NCBI RefSeq assembly: GCF_035590735.1
Contig: NZ_CP141595.1
Span: forward strand, 925,001-989,000
Direction: 5' to 3'
DNA from: Rossellomorea aquimaris
GTDB taxonomy: Bacteria; Bacillota; Bacilli; Bacillales; Bacillaceae_B
Length of the DNA: 64,000 nt
Position 1 is the first letter of the stretch. Every line of letters starts with the position of its first letter. The notes below the pieces were generated by a model. That model was not told where the DNA came from, searched no databases, and was given only the letters and a program-made list of their open reading frames with translations. A program made the translations under genes and the position numbers. Below are positions 61,397 to 64,000 of the stretch, in pieces.

Positions 61397-61915
61397 GTGT
61401 TTTTATTTATCGCATTGGCGCTGCTCTCTCTAAATGTGGCCTTCTTTATATTAAAGCTAGTGGCTCCTTACTCGGAAATGATGAACTCTTTTAAGACAGT
61501 GAATGGATTTTGGAAAGCTCAAGCGGCTTGTTTGGCTTGTGTCTTACTCTTCGTATTTCTGCATTATTCAGGAGAAGAGAGGGCCAAATGGCATACTAGC
61601 CCTGACTATGTTTCAGAAGGGAATTTGTATTTGGGTGATGAGAAGGGGAGTATTGAGTACAATTCATTTGTCGTGGAGGAAAAAAACTTTGAGACGAATC
61701 TGATTCTACCTGAGAAGGCAATAGGTGCAGATAAAGTGCGCCTTCTATTCACTCACGATGGAGACGGAAAAAAAGAACCGATAGCTTTACCCCAATCCCG
61801 GGAGAAGAAACAGCCAGTGACGCTGTGGTTTCCTGATAGTGGGCAATGGAGAATGGATATTGAAGTAAACGGTTCCGTATATTCTTCAGTTGTGTTGCCT
61901 GTCAAAGGGAAATAA
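61397..61915 (+). CDS. Membrane-anchored protein of unknown function
   Basis: 172 residues from GTG (AAAGGGGG). Two N-terminal helices (about 2-22 and 42-58), then an extracytoplasmic beta-rich domain (about 65-172: LYLGDEKGSIEYNSFVVEEKNFETN...VTLWFPDSGQWRMDIEVNGSVYSSVVLPV). Immunoglobulin-like, perhaps. Family not recognised. Confidence 0.6.
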   Translation: MFLFIALALLSLNVAFFILKLVAPYSEMMNSFKTVNGFWKAQAACLACVLLFVFLHYSGEERAKWHTSPDYVSEGNLYLGDEKGSIEYNSFVVEEKNFETNLILPEKAIGADKVRLLFTHDGDGKKEPIALPQSREKKQPVTLWFPDSGQWRMDIEVNGSVYSSVVLPVKGK

Positions 61916-61935
61916 CCAATCCACGGAATTACGCT

Positions 61936-62023
61936 AGGTGAAGAAAATGATTGGTGTAATTTATTTGGATGGAACGATTTGTTCTAAGGAGAACCATTAA
62001 AGTAATGAAATTTGTGATGGCTA
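61936..62023 (+). pseudogene. Decayed start of a Cof-type HAD phosphatase gene
   Basis: Ribosome site and first ~25 codons closely match the start of the HAD gene at 13950 (for example TTTGGATGGAACGATTTGTT and GAAATTTGTGATG). The frame is broken by stops: YLDGTICSKE then a stop. A relic of a duplicated or transferred HAD gene, with the rest missing. Confidence 0.6.
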
Positions 62024-62377
62024 TCTCTGTTTGTGAAAGACCATTCCCGATAAAAACAGCACGATCATTGTATATCCCCCAAACACCACGGCATACAGAT
62101 AAGGCATGACGATATCACCCAGGTCCCTAATGGGCTCGGGTGGAACTAAACTAATTCCAAAGGAAGCGAATATGATATAAAAAAGAGCGGTACTGAGCGA
62201 AGTCAAAACGATATCTTTCCTACTCCATTTCTTCTTGCTTCTATAGAAAAGAAAAACAGAGGTCGTGATAAAGAGTGACCATGCAAAAGATGCCCATAAC
62301 CCAGCTACCGTCCGAATTAAAATAAACGTGATCAACAATAGTAAACTAAGTAACATTCCTGAAAGAAAGTTTTTCAT
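62021..62377 (-). CDS. Four-helix membrane protein of unknown function
   Basis: 118 residues: helices at about 3-22, 30-46, 58-80 and 90-112. GGGGGGC precedes the ATG. Its start overlaps the stop of the upstream DUF2651 gene by 4 bases, so the two are translated together. No family recognised. Confidence 0.65.
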   Translation of the reverse strand: MKNFLSGMLLSLLLLITFILIRTVAGLWASFAWSLFITTSVFLFYRSKKKWSRKDIVLTSLSTALFYIIFASFGISLVPPEPIRDLGDIVMPYLYAVVFGGYTMIVLFLSGMVFHKQR

Positions 62378-62616
62378 ATTGCCCCCCTGTTTTCTTTAAA
62401 TATTTTCATCACGAAACCGGAAAGTAAGGCTAAACAGGTATACACAAAAACCCATACTACAAACGAATCATTGAATACAGTGAACGTTGCAACAAGCGTT
62501 ACCAGGAAAACGACCAGTGGGGAGATGAAGATATTTTTTAAGAGGTAATAACCAACGATACCGACGATCATCGAAAGGAGCGGAAATCCTACTAAAATCA
62601 TGAACACAATATCCAA
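62374..62616 (-). CDS. DUF2651-family (YbeF-like) membrane protein
   Basis: 80 residues from TTG 62616 (AAGGAAGGTGACTTC upstream; the longer frame begins before the ribosome site). Three helices: DIVFMILVGFPLLSMIVGIVG and two more. PLVVFLVTLVATFTVFNDSFVVWVFVYTCLALLSG is the DUF2651 signature region. Function unknown. Confidence 0.75.
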   Translation of the reverse strand: MDIVFMILVGFPLLSMIVGIVGYYLLKNIFISPLVVFLVTLVATFTVFNDSFVVWVFVYTCLALLSGFVMKIFKENRGAI

Positions 62617-62800
62617 TGAGAAGTCACCTTCCTTATAGTGTAATTTTACACAAAAGGATATATTTACCAATCGCTTCTTTTAAATCATTTTACATTGGAT
62701 GTCATGAATAACCATCATGAAAACAAGTTGACTTCAAAACAAATACGATTTATAATTATCTCATATTCAAGATATTTTAAATCGAGATTTATTTTTTGGA

Positions 62801-62826
62801 TATATATCTTGAATTCGAGATATATA
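62801..62826. promoter_or_regulatory. MhqR-type operator palindrome
   Basis: A 26-base inverted repeat centred on GAATTC: TATATATCTTGAATTCGAG and then ATATATA, one mismatch. This matches the ATCT-N-GAATTC-N-AGAT arrangement known for MhqR sites in B. subtilis. A weaker half-like site lies at 62765-62790. It lies about 60 bases upstream of the dioxygenase start. Confidence 0.75.
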
Positions 62827-62884
62827 TTGAAGAATACACTTCAACACTTTCGAAAACATTAACCTTATTAGGAGAGTGAATGAA

Positions 62885-63823
62885 ATGAACAAACGAACAA
62901 TGGGAATCCACCATATCACGGCCATCGTCGGACATCCCCAGGAAAACGTGGATTTTTATTCTGGTGTCCTTGGCCTGCGCCTGGTAAAGCAAACCGTTAA
63001 TTTCGACGACCCGGGTACGTATCATTTGTATTTCGGGGATGAAGGCGGGAAGCCGGGGACGATCATCACATTCTTCCCATGGGCTGGTGCCTATCAAGGA
63101 AAGATTGGTGACGGACAAGTGGGAGTGACATCGTATGTCGTTCCAAAAGGCACAATGGGCTTTTGGGAAGGGAGACTAGAAACGTTCAAGATCCCATTCA
63201 CGAAAATTGAACGATTCGGTGAAGAGTATTTGGAATTCGATGACCCTCACGGACTTCACTTGGAAATCGTGGAACGGGAGGAAGGACAAGCAAATACCTG
63301 GACGCATGGAGGAGTGACACCTGAAGTTGCTATCAAAGGTTTCGGCGGTGCGACTCTCTTATCGGCTCAACCGGATCGAACGTCTGATCTGTTGGAAAAC
63401 GTCATGGGGCTCGAACTCGTCGGGGAAGAAGGAGATTTCAAACGCTTCCGCTCACCTGCTGACGTCGGGAATATCATCGATCTGAAATTAACCCCGATCG
63501 GCCGCGGTCAGTCAGGAGTCGGCACCGTTCATCACATTGCCTGGCGTGCAGTCGATGACAGAGACCAACTGGAATGGCAGAAGGTCGTGGCGGACAACGG
63601 ATACCGGGTTACCCCGGTACAGGACCGCCAATATTTTAACGCGATTTATTTCCGGGAGCCCGGTGAAATCCTGTTTGAAATCGCAACGGATCCTCCGGGA
63701 TTTTCCCATGATGAATCCCATGACAGGATGGGGGAAAGCTTGATGCTGCCAGCAAGATACGAGTCTCATCGGGAGCAGATAGAACGGACATTGATTCCAA
63801 TTGAAGTTCGGGAGTTGGATTGA
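62885..63823 (+). CDS. Ring-cleaving dioxygenase (MhqA/MhqE/MhqO family)
   Basis: 312 residues from ATG 62885 (AGGAGAG site; GTG at 62876 is upstream). Two VOC modules: MGIHHITAIVGHPQENVDFYSGVLGLRLV, then VGTVHHIAWRAVDDRDQ at about 215. Metal ligands likely His of HHIT, His of HHIAW and a late Glu (EILFEIATD). The family contributes to resistance to 2-methylhydroquinone and catechol. Control by a MhqR-type repressor is indicated by the upstream palindrome; no MhqR gene is in the window. Confidence 0.92.
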   Translation: MNKRTMGIHHITAIVGHPQENVDFYSGVLGLRLVKQTVNFDDPGTYHLYFGDEGGKPGTIITFFPWAGAYQGKIGDGQVGVTSYVVPKGTMGFWEGRLETFKIPFTKIERFGEEYLEFDDPHGLHLEIVEREEGQANTWTHGGVTPEVAIKGFGGATLLSAQPDRTSDLLENVMGLELVGEEGDFKRFRSPADVGNIIDLKLTPIGRGQSGVGTVHHIAWRAVDDRDQLEWQKVVADNGYRVTPVQDRQYFNAIYFREPGEILFEIATDPPGFSHDESHDRMGESLMLPARYESHREQIERTLIPIEVRELD

Positions 63824-63835
63824 TTAGAAAGACAG

Positions 63836-63877
63836 GGACGGTTTGCTTGCTGATAAGGCAAGTAAACCGTCCTTTTG
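63836..63877 (+). terminator. Intrinsic terminator of the dioxygenase gene
   Basis: GGACGGTTTGCTTGC and GCAAGTAAACCGTCC (one mismatch) around seven bases, then TTTT. Confidence 0.85.
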
Positions 63878-64000
63878 GTTCTTTGTATAAGGCTCTTTTC
63901 GTATAATTTGTTGCTATTGTAGATGAGAAAGTAATAGTCGATTTCCGCGGGCCTCCCAATCCCTTGGTATTTCTTTGAGATAAAGTATACCCTTGAATTC

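Noticed and set aside
63636..63959. 107-codon minus-strand frame at the right end
   Set aside because: Antisense to the dioxygenase gene and its terminator; no ribosome site or family features.

Overview
The window looks like chromosomal DNA of a low-to-moderate-GC Bacillaceae species (Bacillus sensu lato, possibly a Rossellomorea-like lineage; this is inferred from gene content and style, not from a database match). Supporting signs are strong AGGAGG-type ribosome sites, frequent TTG/GTG starts, intrinsic terminators ending in T-runs, a FosB-type bacillithiol transferase, CsbD, an ECF sigma/anti-sigma pair, DUF4083/DUF2651/DUF3784-type small proteins, PRD/PTS regulators and a MhqR-type operator. 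I saw no rRNA, tRNA, CRISPR array, transposase, integrase or phage structural gene.

Layout. 0-7 kb: the 5' part of an S9-like peptidase (minus strand, runs off the left edge), a small membrane protein/lipoprotein pair, a large secreted subtilisin-like protease, a lysoplasmalogenase-type membrane protein and an ECF sigma/anti-sigma operon with its own ECF-type promoter. 7-31 kb: a long accessory zone of mostly single-gene units: nucleosidase-like protein, Cys-rich protein, ANT-like nucleotidyltransferase, alpha/beta hydrolase, FosB, HAD phosphatases, histidine phosphatase, nucleoside deaminase, metallo-beta-lactamase-fold hydrolase, DinB, YciI, VOC proteins, aminoglycoside-phosphotransferase-like kinases, Nudix hydrolases, GNATs, methyltransferases (one frameshifted) and many tiny membrane proteins. 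31-42 kb: GDSL esterase, ABC exporter, TetR regulator, DUF4269 protein and a minus-strand PTS operon (regulator-IIA, IIB, IIC). 42-50 kb: HIT proteins, CsbD, S51 peptidase, cytidine-deaminase-like enzyme, P-loop kinase, methyltransferase, NIPSNAP, PdaC-like deacetylase and a SgrR-like regulator. 50-64 kb: two MFS transporters, glycerophosphodiesterase, GNATs, AAC(3), prolyl-aminopeptidase-like hydrolase, small membrane proteins and a MhqR-type ring-cleaving dioxygenase.

The most striking signal is regulatory. Ten intergenic sites carry a nearly invariant 14-base core, TTTGAAATAATTGG, always on the strand of the next gene and roughly 40-115 bases before its start. All ten have a TTG-type -35 box exactly 17 bases before the embedded AATAAT, so they read as one family of extended -10 promoters serving functionally unrelated single-gene units. 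Four are fused to a similar upstream terminator, making a repeated terminator-promoter joint between cassettes of accessory genes.

Three other intergenic regions carry arrays of about 20-21-base units, each array preceded by TTCGACA. A 124-bp palindromic element is tandemly duplicated at 54.9-55.2 kb. Several gene remnants and three probable AUU/AUC starts add to the picture of an actively rearranging accessory region.
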